From the NCBI GenBank assembly GCA_964500645.1, contig CAZCOH010000002.1, forward strand, positions 57,336-121,335: DNA of 64,000 nucleotides, written 5' to 3'. Below, in pieces: positions 46,870 through 56,275 of the stretch (position 1 is its first letter; each line of letters opens with the position of its first letter). This stretch comes from CAYFIW01 sp964500645. Its GTDB lineage: Bacteria; Chloroflexota; Dehalococcoidia; Lucifugimonadales; UBA826. The notes under the pieces were generated by a model. It did not search any database. It saw only the letters and a list, made by a program, of their open reading frames with translations, and was not told where the DNA came from. Position numbers and translations under genes: made by a program.

Positions 46870-49128
46870 ATGAACATAAAGATTGTGGTATCCCTTGTTT
46901 CTTTGATTGCAATAGCCCTCATAGGATGCGGAATAGTGGACGAGGAGGAAGCACAGGCGGCTCTAGATATAAAAAAGCAAATTTTAGAGATACAAACTAC
47001 TGAACTGGATCCCTTGATGGACCAAATTGCGTTGCTTCAAGAATCGATAGAGCCTTTGGAACAGGAGATCGAAGCTCTTGAATCGCAAAGAGAGGATCTT
47101 TACGACCAAGGTAGGGAACTTGGCGATGAATTTGAAGATGAGATGCGAGACAAATTTGATGTCCTTTTCATGAAAGAAGGAGAAGGACGAGACAAATTTG
47201 AAGACGAAATAGAAGCAGAGTATGACAACCTGGAAAAAGAGCGAGGCGTGATAGAGGATAAAGCTGAGGATCTCTTTGAAACTCGAGTAGAGGACAAGCA
47301 AAAAGAGCTCTGGAGGAAATTTGAGGCTGAATTGGAGGAATCTCGGAAGAGTAAAGATAAGGAAATCCAAGCTATATGGAGATCCCTTGATGATGAGATT
47401 CAAGAACGGATGGAGGAAGCTGAAGGAGGACCAGATGACTTCAAGGCTGAAGCGAAAGCTTTGAAGGACGAGTTCAACCTTTTGGAAGATCAGAGGAAAG
47501 ATATAGACAGGCGTAGCAATGATCTTCGAGAGAAATTGATGGACATAGAAGAAAAACAAATGGATATAGAAGATCAAAGGTACCCGTTAGAAGACCAGCG
47601 TGAAGAGCTTAGGGAGCAAGAAAGAGATGTTTGGGAGAGAGATGAACCGAAAGATTTTGATGACTTAATAGATGATAACCATAAGCAAATTGATGCTTTA
47701 AGAGAGACTGTAAATGATGCGTGGGATGCTTTTGATCAGAAGAAGGATAGAGATTTTCAAGAATACGATCAAAAAATAGATGCAGCATGGGGTCAGTATG
47801 AAGAGCAATTGCGGGCTATAGAGAATCAGAGATCTGAGGTATACAACAAGGCTGATGCTGCGGCTGCTTCAGCAGATGCTTCAGTGGATTTAGAATCACT
47901 TAATAATCAGTATCAATTAGATGTCGATAATTATAAGAAACTTATTGAAGAGGCAGATAGCAAGATTACTGACTTAAAGGCTGCCGGCAAGGGAGATGAT
48001 GATTCTGAAGTGATGACAATTTCCGATAAACGCTCTGAATACTCATCGATACTTGTGGACCTTAAGAAAAGTCATGATGACAGGAAAAAAATCCTTGAAG
48101 CCTCAATTTCTAATGTTGGATCGGTTGATATTGCTTCCGAAGAAGCAAAATTTAAAGACATGCAAAAAGATGCTGAAGATGACCTAAACTCGCTGTTGGT
48201 GAAGATAGATGATGACATGTACGGGTCGTCGTCTTCGCAACCCGATGGGGTCTCAGATATTGAAAAACAGATTGACCTTTTAGAGGCAGAAATTAAACAG
48301 CTATGGGATGAAAGTGATTCATTCCATAAATCAAAAGAGGAAGACGCCAAGGGCATAAAGAAACAGATTCGTGAAATCGAAAACTTGATCGATCCTTTAC
48401 AAGATGCCCAAAGGGCACTGCAATTAGAACAACGTCCATTAAGAAGAGAGGAGATGTCTTTTAACAAAGAACGTATGGAGCTTGATTCGAAGTGGGATGA
48501 CCTTGATGAGAGACGCGGGGATATGGAACGGAGAGGTGAGGATATAAGAGAAGAAATCCGGGATGAAATGATGGCATGGGAAAAACAACGCAGACGTGAA
48601 GTTGAAGACCTCACTCAGGACATGTGGGATGAGTTTGAAGATGAGAACAGGGATATCCGCAACAATCTGGAAGACCAGAATGAAGATATTAGAGAGAAAG
48701 TAGAAGAAGAAATTGAGGCAATGTTCTCGGAACTCGAGGATCGATACAAGGAATTGGATGGAAGAAGAGATAATCTGGAGGAGGCCTTTCAGAAAGAAAT
48801 GGAATCTCAGCGTGATGAACTTGAAGGCAAAAAAGATGAACTCTTTGCCGAAAAAATGGCTCCTTTGGAAACCCTGGCTAAAAAGCTAGATGCTGAGTTG
48901 GAAAATAAGTGGAATGGTTTGGATGATCTATACACTGAGCAGGAAAAGCTGACTTCTCAATTAGGGGAAATAGAGAAAAGAGTAAGAGATCTGGATAGAC
49001 AGGCAGAAACCGGCCTAATTAATGTCATATCTGGGGCATTAGAAAATGCAAAAGAACTGGAGAAGGGAAAAGCCAGTAGTTTCGAGTCATTTTTGCCTCA
49101 AGTTGGCAATAGTGACAAAGGTAACTAG
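46870..49128 (+). CDS. Large coiled-coil lipoprotein
   Basis: 752-residue secreted lipoprotein of unknown function. Signal peptide MNIKIVVSLVSLIAIALIGC ends in lipobox LIGC, so Cys20 is the lipidated residue; this fixes ATG 46870 rather than an in-frame codon at 46795. The rest is extremely charged (Glu, Asp, Lys, Arg, Gln) with heptad-like spacing and recurring RxxDLxxQREDI-style segments, predicting long coiled coils at about residues 30-330 and 470-740, with a central linker rich in Ser/Asp (about 330-470). No catalytic motif is seen. It could be a surface spacer, filament or adhesin-like stalk. A strong terminator follows. No obvious partner gene adjoins. Confidence 0.82.
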   Translation: MNIKIVVSLVSLIAIALIGCGIVDEEEAQAALDIKKQILEIQTTELDPLMDQIALLQESIEPLEQEIEALESQREDLYDQGRELGDEFEDEMRDKFDVLFMKEGEGRDKFEDEIEAEYDNLEKERGVIEDKAEDLFETRVEDKQKELWRKFEAELEESRKSKDKEIQAIWRSLDDEIQERMEEAEGGPDDFKAEAKALKDEFNLLEDQRKDIDRRSNDLREKLMDIEEKQMDIEDQRYPLEDQREELREQERDVWERDEPKDFDDLIDDNHKQIDALRETVNDAWDAFDQKKDRDFQEYDQKIDAAWGQYEEQLRAIENQRSEVYNKADAAAASADASVDLESLNNQYQLDVDNYKKLIEEADSKITDLKAAGKGDDDSEVMTISDKRSEYSSILVDLKKSHDDRKKILEASISNVGSVDIASEEAKFKDMQKDAEDDLNSLLVKIDDDMYGSSSSQPDGVSDIEKQIDLLEAEIKQLWDESDSFHKSKEEDAKGIKKQIREIENLIDPLQDAQRALQLEQRPLRREEMSFNKERMELDSKWDDLDERRGDMERRGEDIREEIRDEMMAWEKQRRREVEDLTQDMWDEFEDENRDIRNNLEDQNEDIREKVEEEIEAMFSELEDRYKELDGRRDNLEEAFQKEMESQRDELEGKKDELFAEKMAPLETLAKKLDAELENKWNGLDDLYTEQEKLTSQLGEIEKRVRDLDRQAETGLINVISGALENAKELEKGKASSFESFLPQVGNSDKGN

Positions 49129-49155
49129 GTTGTCGGTCCGTTGTAAACATTAATT

Positions 49156-49189
49156 AAAAATAGGAGAGGATTCACCCTCTCCTATTTTT
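49156..49189. terminator. Bidirectional terminator
   Basis: Perfect 14-bp stem: 49156-49169 pairs with 49176-49189 around a 6-base loop (ATTCAC), with an A-run at one end and a T-run at the other. It terminates the coiled-coil lipoprotein transcript on the plus strand and the HTH gene transcript on the minus strand, which ends at 49194. Confidence 0.9.
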
Positions 49190-49193
49190 AATT

Positions 49194-49388
49194 TTAATTA
49201 ACTGAGTTTACGCTTTCTGACGTTTGTTTGGAGCGAATCCAAGAGTCGATATCAGACCTGAAAAAACGCCACTGGTGACCCACCCTATTAGCAGGAATAT
49301 CTCCTGATTTTAGAAGTTTGTAAATGGTCATCCTGTCGAGTTGTAAGTACTCGGCTAGTTCCTTGGTTGTCATTAGATCATCTAGCAT
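49194..49388 (-). CDS. Excisionase-family HTH DNA-binding protein
   Basis: 64-residue DNA-binding protein of the MerR/excisionase (helix-turn-helix 17) type. LMTTKELAEYLQLDRMTIYKLLKSGDIPANRVGHQWRFFRSDIDSWI is the whole domain, ending at about residue 52. A strong GGAGGG site precedes ATG. The gene is isolated, with no integrase or prophage gene nearby, so a regulatory rather than recombination role is more likely. Targets cannot be predicted. Confidence 0.85.
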   Translation of the reverse strand: MLDDLMTTKELAEYLQLDRMTIYKLLKSGDIPANRVGHQWRFFRSDIDSWIRSKQTSESVNSVN

Positions 49389-49573
49389 AATTCCCTCCTA
49401 AAATATGACTACTAAAAAGTTTATCCCAGTTACTATATAAAGTAAATATGACTAATTTATTAACAATATTTGTTTAAATTAGAATATATATGTTCAGGAA
49501 TCTGAGAGTAATTAATACGTTATTCAGAATTGTTTCTGAAGATAGAAATAAAAGTTTAATATTTGGATGAATT

Positions 49574-51103
49574 TTAAGGTCTGATCTGATTGGGACGTTG
49601 CACTAGGAGATGAGACATGGCAGAAAGCACCTGTATTGTGCCCATTATCATGTACACGGTCTTCATTCCTGATATGAAAGTTTTGAGAAGTTGACTTCCT
49701 TCACCAGCTCCGAGTACTGCTTCTACGTCAGATGAATAACCTTGAGCAAACATAATTCCAGAAATTGTGGCCGTTGTTATTGCTATACCTGTTACATTTC
49801 CTGCATTTCTAGAGAGATTAACTAATCCTGAAACAATCCCATGGCGATCCTGGTTCGATGACTTGAAAATAGCTGCATTATTGGGAGACATAAAGATCCC
49901 AGATCCGGTACTGAAAATTAAAATTGATAAAACAACATAAAAAACCGAGGTGCTTTCTCCCATAAGCGCCATTAGATACAACCCGGCGGCGCATAAACCA
50001 AGACCTACGGTTGTGAATATTTTCGTTCCGAAATGATCTGAAATATTTCCTGATATGGGACCCAGGATAATTCTGCTTACAGCGTTCGGAATAAGAACTA
50101 ATGAAATTTGTGCAGGAGTTAATTTTAATGCTGCTTGAAGGTAGAAAGGGATTAGAAATCGAAAAGATGTTACGCCAAGAAAGGAAAGGTAATTAGTAAC
50201 TATACCAATAGAGAAAAGTTTGCTATTAAACAGTCCCAAGTCAAGTATTGGAGATTCGTTGTTCAGTTCCCACCTTATAAATGTCACCAGTGTCGCAATA
50301 AAGATCAAGATACCTGCCAGCATTGGGAAGGAGAAAAGTCCGATTCTACCTATGCTTGACAATGTAATCAGGAATGTAAGTAATACTGTTGTTGATAATC
50401 CTGCACCAATCCAATCATATGATTGATTTGTTGGAGATTTTTTGTTGAATCTTGCGGGATCAATCAAAAAAATAGTGATTATGAACGTCAAGGCACACAA
50501 CGGAACATTTATCCAAAAGACCCACTGCCAGCCTACATAGGTGATTAGAAAGCCACCTATTATCGGCCCAATTATTCCCCCGGTTCCAATTATTGCACCA
50601 TGCGCTCCTAGGCCTTTTCCGCGTTCCTCATTTGAAAATACGGTAGTTATCATCGCCATACCGGTTGCTTGAGTCATAGAGGCTCCCAAACCTTGGAATA
50701 TTCTAAAAATAATAATTAGAACAATTGGTGACCCAATGCTTAGTGAGGTAGATAAAGCTGGAGAAATACCTGTTAGAAAAGAGGTCAGTCCGAAGAGTGT
50801 GATTCCGGTTATGTACATAGACTTTCGACCAATCATGTCCGAAAGTCTTCCCATAGGCAGTAGCATGGCACTTATTGTCAAAGATTCTGCTAGCACCACC
50901 CACTGAACTGTTGTCAGCGATACACCGAAAAACTGTGCGATTGTTGGTAGAGCGATGCCAACACTGCCGTGATGTGCAACATTTGTTACAGATCCAAGCC
51001 CAAGAGCGAAAAACAGCATCCATTTATAGTGGGTGGAATTGTAGAGGCGAGGTTGCATGACAGCTATGTTATACCTTGCAGTAGTAGGTTCGAAAATATA
51101 CAT
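49574..51103 (-). CDS. DHA2-family MFS exporter
   Basis: 509-residue, 14-helix drug/proton antiporter of the EmrB/QacA type. Motif A GRLSDMIGRKSMY follows helix 2, and GLGASMTQATGMAMI is the family helix-4/5 region. ATG 51103 is used; ATG 51058 would remove 15 residues and start just before the first helix, and is as plausible. It shares architecture with the MFS genes at 18 and 56276, and diverges from the TPP enzyme across a 70-base gap, which may hold both promoters. Substrate unknown. Confidence 0.87.
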   Translation of the reverse strand: MYIFEPTTARYNIAVMQPRLYNSTHYKWMLFFALGLGSVTNVAHHGSVGIALPTIAQFFGVSLTTVQWVVLAESLTISAMLLPMGRLSDMIGRKSMYITGITLFGLTSFLTGISPALSTSLSIGSPIVLIIIFRIFQGLGASMTQATGMAMITTVFSNEERGKGLGAHGAIIGTGGIIGPIIGGFLITYVGWQWVFWINVPLCALTFIITIFLIDPARFNKKSPTNQSYDWIGAGLSTTVLLTFLITLSSIGRIGLFSFPMLAGILIFIATLVTFIRWELNNESPILDLGLFNSKLFSIGIVTNYLSFLGVTSFRFLIPFYLQAALKLTPAQISLVLIPNAVSRIILGPISGNISDHFGTKIFTTVGLGLCAAGLYLMALMGESTSVFYVVLSILIFSTGSGIFMSPNNAAIFKSSNQDRHGIVSGLVNLSRNAGNVTGIAITTATISGIMFAQGYSSDVEAVLGAGEGSQLLKTFISGMKTVYMIMGTIQVLSAMSHLLVQRPNQIRP

Positions 51104-51173
51104 ATAGTTCGGATATACTGACCTTCACGCAAAAACGCTTGTAAAAGACAGGCTAATAGTCAGGAGAAAATTT

Positions 51174-52910
51174 ATGAGATTGAGACCTATTACTGGAACC
51201 CCATCTGAGATATTGGTTGAACAATTAGTGGCATCCGATGTTAAGTATCTTTTCTACAATTCAGGCTCCCGTGAGGCATTATTTTTCGATGCATTGCATC
51301 GAAACCCCAATATACAAGGTATCTTGGGGCTTCATGAGGGAACAGTGACGGCCATGGCGGGTAGCTACAGCCAGGTCGACAATGAACCTGCGGTGATGTT
51401 GGTTCACTTGGGAGCTGGATTAGCTCAATGTATGGGTCAACTAATAAACGTTTGGTATGGTGGGCTTCCTGTAGTGGTAATTACATTTTATGGGGATACT
51501 GGCAGCTGGACTGATCGAATTAATTTAGATTTGGATCATTCATTTGGACCGGCTTCTATCTCAGCACCTATGACAAAAGCGACATGGACTGTCATTGATC
51601 CAGAAGGACTCCCTTCAGCAGTAGAAAGGGCTTTAAGAGTAGCTAGAACTCCTCCGTTCGGACCTGTACATCTGGCTGTATACGACAGGCTTCTAGAAAA
51701 TCGTCAAGTAACAACAGACATCATTGAAGATACGGATATTGGAATACGTTCAGGTATAGCTTTGAATTCTGAGTTAGAGGAGATTGTTCAAGCCTTGGAT
51801 GCTGCTGAGCGTCCATTGATTTATGCTGGTGACGGCATTTGGAAAAGTGGTGCCGATCGGTTGGCTGAGAACTTAGCAACTCATTTTGGAACTGGCGTGT
51901 CAACTACTGCCTATGTTGAGCACAGAGGTATATCGATAAAACATCCTCAACATATGGGAGGATTTGAGTTGGCGTCTGAATCTTACGATCCAGATCTAAT
52001 ACTTTCTATAGGAGTACGACATCAAGGTGCGGGCAAGCCTACAGACTACGCTGGGTTTAGAAGGTTGTGGGGCAGATCCGGGAAACACATTGCCCTAGGT
52101 TCTGATATGGATTACATATCACATTACCCCGGTATACATTTGGGAATTATTGCCGATGAAAGAGATGCTTTATCACGACTTCTCAGTATGGCTGAAAACG
52201 AATATCCTTCTTCTAAGTATGACGATAGGCGAAAGGAATCACTCTCAGTGGCAGGCGATTGGAGAAATGGCAGAAGGCAGGCGATGATGCCTGATCCTGT
52301 AAAAGGTAAAGTTCGCCCTGGGATACTCATTGATGCGGTTGATGATGCTCTAGAGGCGATTGGTGGTGGGATCGTAACAAATGAACAGTTCGCCGCATCA
52401 CATGAGGCATTGAGACCTGGTTTATCTGAAAATATGAACACGTATCTTCGTGCAGGTGGTGGATCTGAAGGTTGGGGCGTAGGGGCTGCGATTGGTGCAA
52501 AACTTGCTGCAGGAGATATACCTGTAGTGGGATTTGTTGGTGACGGCTCACTGTATTATGCGGATTCCGGATTGTGGACTTCAGTTCATCATAATATTCC
52601 GGTTTTGTACATAATCACCAATAATGGAGCCTATGGAATTGTGGCAGGATTCTATGGGAGAGCAGGTGGTTCTATGAGTGATACAGGAAAGTATGGTGGG
52701 GTAGTACTAGACGGAATTGATCCTCTTAAGATAGCAAATGCATTTGGGATGGATGGAGAATCAGTCGATGATGAAGACAAGGTGCAAGAGGCGGTTCAGC
52801 GGGGTCTGAAAATTGTTACAGAAGAGAATCGACCTTATTTATTAGAATTCAAATTGCCCATAGGTCTTCCAGAAGGCGGGATAGCAGATAAACAGTATCG
52901 AATGAGATAA
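51174..52910 (+). CDS. Thiamine-diphosphate enzyme (acetolactate synthase-like)
   Basis: 578-residue TPP enzyme of the pyruvate oxidase/acetolactate synthase/benzoylformate decarboxylase family. Three domains are visible: PYR domain with the activating Glu55 (GLHEGTVTAMAGSY), a central domain, and the PP domain with the TPP motif GDGS (456-459) and, about 27 residues later, NNGAYG. A decarboxylase or carboligase of a 2-oxo acid is likely; the substrate cannot be assigned. The first TPP-binding half is intact. It diverges from the MFS gene; a pentapeptide-repeat gene follows 17 bases after its stop. Confidence 0.88.
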   Translation: MRLRPITGTPSEILVEQLVASDVKYLFYNSGSREALFFDALHRNPNIQGILGLHEGTVTAMAGSYSQVDNEPAVMLVHLGAGLAQCMGQLINVWYGGLPVVVITFYGDTGSWTDRINLDLDHSFGPASISAPMTKATWTVIDPEGLPSAVERALRVARTPPFGPVHLAVYDRLLENRQVTTDIIEDTDIGIRSGIALNSELEEIVQALDAAERPLIYAGDGIWKSGADRLAENLATHFGTGVSTTAYVEHRGISIKHPQHMGGFELASESYDPDLILSIGVRHQGAGKPTDYAGFRRLWGRSGKHIALGSDMDYISHYPGIHLGIIADERDALSRLLSMAENEYPSSKYDDRRKESLSVAGDWRNGRRQAMMPDPVKGKVRPGILIDAVDDALEAIGGGIVTNEQFAASHEALRPGLSENMNTYLRAGGGSEGWGVGAAIGAKLAAGDIPVVGFVGDGSLYYADSGLWTSVHHNIPVLYIITNNGAYGIVAGFYGRAGGSMSDTGKYGGVVLDGIDPLKIANAFGMDGESVDDEDKVQEAVQRGLKIVTEENRPYLLEFKLPIGLPEGGIADKQYRMR

Positions 52911-52927
52911 GAATCAAAAAGGGTTAC

Positions 52928-53443
52928 ATGGATTCAGACAATTTGACGAGAGAAATAGTGATAGAGATGGCTTCCCTCGGAAAGTCTCTGGCAGGTTTAT
53001 GTCTATCTGGCATAGATTTGTCACGGACTAATTTGGCTGGTGCAAATTTTCAACAATCTGATCTAAGTTGGTGTGATTTTTCCAGGTCAAACCTTAGAGG
53101 TGCTCTGTTGAATGGGGCCAATATGGAGCATGTTACGGCTGTTAGAGCTAATTTTTCGGTTGCTGAAATGAAAAATGTGAGTCTTAGAAATGCAAATTTT
53201 GAGGGATCTAATTTAAGTGGTGCTGCTTCTAATTCTATTCAGACTACTGCAAGGGTAATAGGTGCGGACTTACATGGGTCAGACCTCAGGGGAGCCAATT
53301 TTAAAGGTGCCTCTTTATATCGGGTTCGTCTGGATAATTCAGATCTCAGCGGAGCCGATTTCACGGGCGCCGATGTTATAAGGATCTCTCTTTCAGGAGC
53401 TACTTATTCTGAAGACGCCTTTGATAATGCCATTGGAGTTTAA
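52928..53443 (+). CDS. Pentapeptide-repeat protein
   Basis: 171-residue right-handed beta-helix protein. Pentapeptide A(D/N)LxX-type repeats run from about residue 25 to 165 (LSRTNLAGANFQQSDLSW, SDLRGANFKGASLYR, SDLSGADFTGADVIR). Some members mimic DNA and protect gyrase; others have no known activity. No signal peptide. It is 17 bases after the TPP enzyme gene and probably co-transcribed. Role unknown. Confidence 0.85.
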   Translation: MDSDNLTREIVIEMASLGKSLAGLCLSGIDLSRTNLAGANFQQSDLSWCDFSRSNLRGALLNGANMEHVTAVRANFSVAEMKNVSLRNANFEGSNLSGAASNSIQTTARVIGADLHGSDLRGANFKGASLYRVRLDNSDLSGADFTGADVIRISLSGATYSEDAFDNAIGV

Positions 53444-53634
53444 CTCTACATTCTGTTTGTTCACCATAGTATTTTTGTAGACATTTCTTAATTACTCAGC
53501 TACTTTGTGCTTCTTGTTAAACTATCAAGACATGATTTATAGGTTAAATGGATTCCAGATAGTTTTCTCAAATAAATTTCCATCCAAACCAAGCAGAATT
53601 GTAAGCCGATTGCGTATAAAAGGACTTCCAAGTT

Positions 53635-54213
53635 ATGGAAAAAGGCAAACTAGATTTATTGGTTGTAGGTTTGGGTAATCCTGGACCAAAATATGATCAA
53701 ACTAGGCACAATGCTGGATTTTGGCTAGTAGACCTTATAGCGAAAAAGAAACGAACCAGTTTTTCGCGCGCTCATCGCTCAACTCTCATATCAGAACCTG
53801 TATGGCTTGATGAAGGGTCAATTTTGCTGTGTAAACCTAGAACTTACATGAATAATAGTGGCGATAGTCTCAAATACCTAGTTTCTAGATACAACTTAGA
53901 ACCTAGTCATCTTTTGGTTGTCTATGATGATATTCATCTTCCGGCTGGAAAACTTAGACTTAGGGCAAAAGGTAGTGCTGGTGGCCATAATGGCATGAGA
54001 TCAATCATATCTTCTTTAAATACGAGCGATTTTCCGCGGATACGGATCGGTGTTGGTTCTCCCTCCATTAGTGAGGATCAAATTGGGTACGTCTTAGGCA
54101 GACCAAATAAAGAAGAAATGGGAAAAATAGATATTGCTCTTGAAAACGCTGTTCAAATTATGCCTTACTTACTTTCAAATGATATAGACGCTGCAATGAG
54201 TGAATTCAATTAG
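53635..54213 (+). CDS. pth: Peptidyl-tRNA hydrolase
   Basis: Releases tRNA from prematurely ended peptidyl-tRNA; essential, cytoplasmic. GLGNPGPKYDQTRHNAGFW carries the conserved Asn15 and catalytic His25, and VVYDDIHLPAGKLRLRAKGSAGGHNG holds the conserved Asp. Length 192 residues is standard. The next gene starts five bases after its stop, so it may be read from the same transcript. Confidence 0.95.
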   Translation: MEKGKLDLLVVGLGNPGPKYDQTRHNAGFWLVDLIAKKKRTSFSRAHRSTLISEPVWLDEGSILLCKPRTYMNNSGDSLKYLVSRYNLEPSHLLVVYDDIHLPAGKLRLRAKGSAGGHNGMRSIISSLNTSDFPRIRIGVGSPSISEDQIGYVLGRPNKEEMGKIDIALENAVQIMPYLLSNDIDAAMSEFN

Positions 54214-54217
54214 AATT

Positions 54218-56176
54218 ATGAAATTTCCAAAGTCTTGTTTTTGGGTTGTCATTTTGAGCGTTTTTATTGGCTGTTCAACTGGTGAAGTTAAAGACACACA
54301 GACTTATGTTGATACTCCTGAAGAGAAGAATGAGAACTTGATAGAGACGCCTGTAAAAAAGCAGGCTCAAAATCCTACAAAACTTAAGATACAACCAACT
54401 GCTACCCCTATCCCTGATAACCAAAATGTGAGTGATGTTCCACCCGAACGGGACTTAGAAAGTTTGGCGAAAAGATATCGCTTGAATGCGACTTTGAATC
54501 AACAGGCAATAGTGACTTCAAGCATAGAGGAAGCTAGAAAAGTCGGTGAGGAGATATTTTTTACAGTCACTGATCCCATGAGTGCTCAGACGTATGAAAT
54601 TGAGGCTAAACTTATAAAGATTACGGAGAATGTTTACTGGTACCTGGATACGTCTATTGATATATCTCCGGGTTCTTTTGATACAGCAGCTGAAAGATGG
54701 GAAACTGATATTCGACCAACTATCATTTCCACATTTGGTGACATAAATAAACCTGGCATCGATGGTGACGACAGGCTTGTTGTCTTAAACACCCCGCTAA
54801 ATGGAGCTGCTGGTTATTTCGGGAGTCAGGACACTCAGTACAAATGGGTTCATCCTTCTAGTAATCAAAGGGAGATGGTTTATATGGACCCTCTGAAATT
54901 ATCTCCACTCACATCCAAATATCTGGCGGTCCTGACACACGAATATCAACACGCTATTCATGACCACTTGGATCGAGGGGAAGAGTCATGGGTCAATGAG
55001 GGACTATCAGAGGTAGCTTCCTACATAGCTGGATTTGAAAGTTCTTTTACAAAATATTTTCTGGATTCCCCATCTATTTCTCTTGTCCACTGGCCGGATG
55101 ATCCATCGGATACAGTTCCACACTATGGGGCTTCGTCACTGTTTTTTATGTTTTCTGCTGGAAGGAATGGTGGTCTTAGTACATTGGGGGAACTTGCTGG
55201 ACTTGGAGAGGATGGTATTGATGGAGTCGATTCTTGGCTGTTTAGTCGAGGAACTAGTTTTGACAACGAATTCTCGGATTGGATAGTTGCAAATTATGTT
55301 GGGGCTGTGGAGGGGGCTTATTCCTATTCTGATTGGGCATTAGCTATTACTGCCAAGGCATCTTCGATTCCATGGGGTGGTTCTAGGCATCAGGTTCCGC
55401 AATATGGTGCTAGGTATTTCAAAATTCCTAGACAGGGAGATGCTCCGGGTGAAAAGACATTAGTGTCGCTGAGAGGTGACCAAATATCTCCAAGATTTTC
55501 GACAACATGTTCTTCAAAATGCTGGTGGTCAAACCGAGGGGACTCTATTAATACAAGATTGACTCTTGATCTTGATCTTAGCGATGTGCGTAACCCTTAC
55601 CTCTCGTTTGAAGCATGGCATGACATTGAAAAAGATTGGGATTATGCATACGTTTCAGTTTCTGAAGATAACGGGGAAACTTGGAAAACAATAAGAGCTT
55701 CCGGTACAACGGATTCGAATCCATCTGGAAACAACTATGGTCATGGTTACACAGGATATAGAAACTGGGATACTCACTTAGTGAGTCTAGATAATTATTC
55801 GGGGAAAGAAATAAAGCTGAGGTTTGAATACGTTACTGACGATGCAGTTCATAGGGATGGATTTATGTTAGGGATAGTGGAGGTACCTGCGCTTGACCTG
55901 AGGTTGAAACCTGACGATACAAGGTGGAATTCTGAAGGCTTTGTTTTGATTGACGCGCCTCTTAAGCAGAACTTTATTGGCCGTGTCATAACTATCAAAG
56001 CTGATGGTAATTTTGCAGTGACTGAAATAGATTTCGATGAATTTAATCGTGCTAGATTTGAGATAGAGGGATTTGGTACAAGTGTGAATGATGCGGTAAT
56101 GGTAATTTCTGGAACCTCTCGGGACACAATTCACCCAACTTCAATCAAGATAGACACGGTTCCCTTAGATCCATAG
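54218..56176 (+). CDS. Secreted HExxH metallopeptidase lipoprotein
   Basis: 652-residue lipoprotein with a Zn-metallopeptidase domain and C-terminal beta-sandwich regions. The signal peptide ends at lipobox FIGC (about Cys19) and a Pro/Thr-rich linker follows. The zinc motif HEYQH is at residues 241-245, with the downstream Glu in WVNEGLSEVAS 20 residues on, in the M6/immune-inhibitor-A-like pattern. The C-terminal half (about residue 400 on) has repeated DSINTRLTLDLDLS and ETWKTI segments resembling MAM/jelly-roll domains. ATG 54218 fits the lipoprotein start better than GTG 54200. Probably degrades extracellular protein. Confidence 0.83.
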   Translation: MKFPKSCFWVVILSVFIGCSTGEVKDTQTYVDTPEEKNENLIETPVKKQAQNPTKLKIQPTATPIPDNQNVSDVPPERDLESLAKRYRLNATLNQQAIVTSSIEEARKVGEEIFFTVTDPMSAQTYEIEAKLIKITENVYWYLDTSIDISPGSFDTAAERWETDIRPTIISTFGDINKPGIDGDDRLVVLNTPLNGAAGYFGSQDTQYKWVHPSSNQREMVYMDPLKLSPLTSKYLAVLTHEYQHAIHDHLDRGEESWVNEGLSEVASYIAGFESSFTKYFLDSPSISLVHWPDDPSDTVPHYGASSLFFMFSAGRNGGLSTLGELAGLGEDGIDGVDSWLFSRGTSFDNEFSDWIVANYVGAVEGAYSYSDWALAITAKASSIPWGGSRHQVPQYGARYFKIPRQGDAPGEKTLVSLRGDQISPRFSTTCSSKCWWSNRGDSINTRLTLDLDLSDVRNPYLSFEAWHDIEKDWDYAYVSVSEDNGETWKTIRASGTTDSNPSGNNYGHGYTGYRNWDTHLVSLDNYSGKEIKLRFEYVTDDAVHRDGFMLGIVEVPALDLRLKPDDTRWNSEGFVLIDAPLKQNFIGRVITIKADGNFAVTEIDFDEFNRARFEIEGFGTSVNDAVMVISGTSRDTIHPTSIKIDTVPLDP

Positions 56177-56275
56177 CATCGCATGATGTGATCGGGTGTT
56201 ATTTTTAGAAAGTTAATATCTGGTTGTTTGATACATTAAAGCTACTTCCCCTTTATTTTCTCAAAAAGGTTTCAA

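Noticed and set aside
46984..48614. Minus-strand frames opposite the coiled-coil lipoprotein
   Set aside because: Antisense shadows of the Glu/Lys-rich repeats, giving Phe/Ser/Leu-rich translations with no support.
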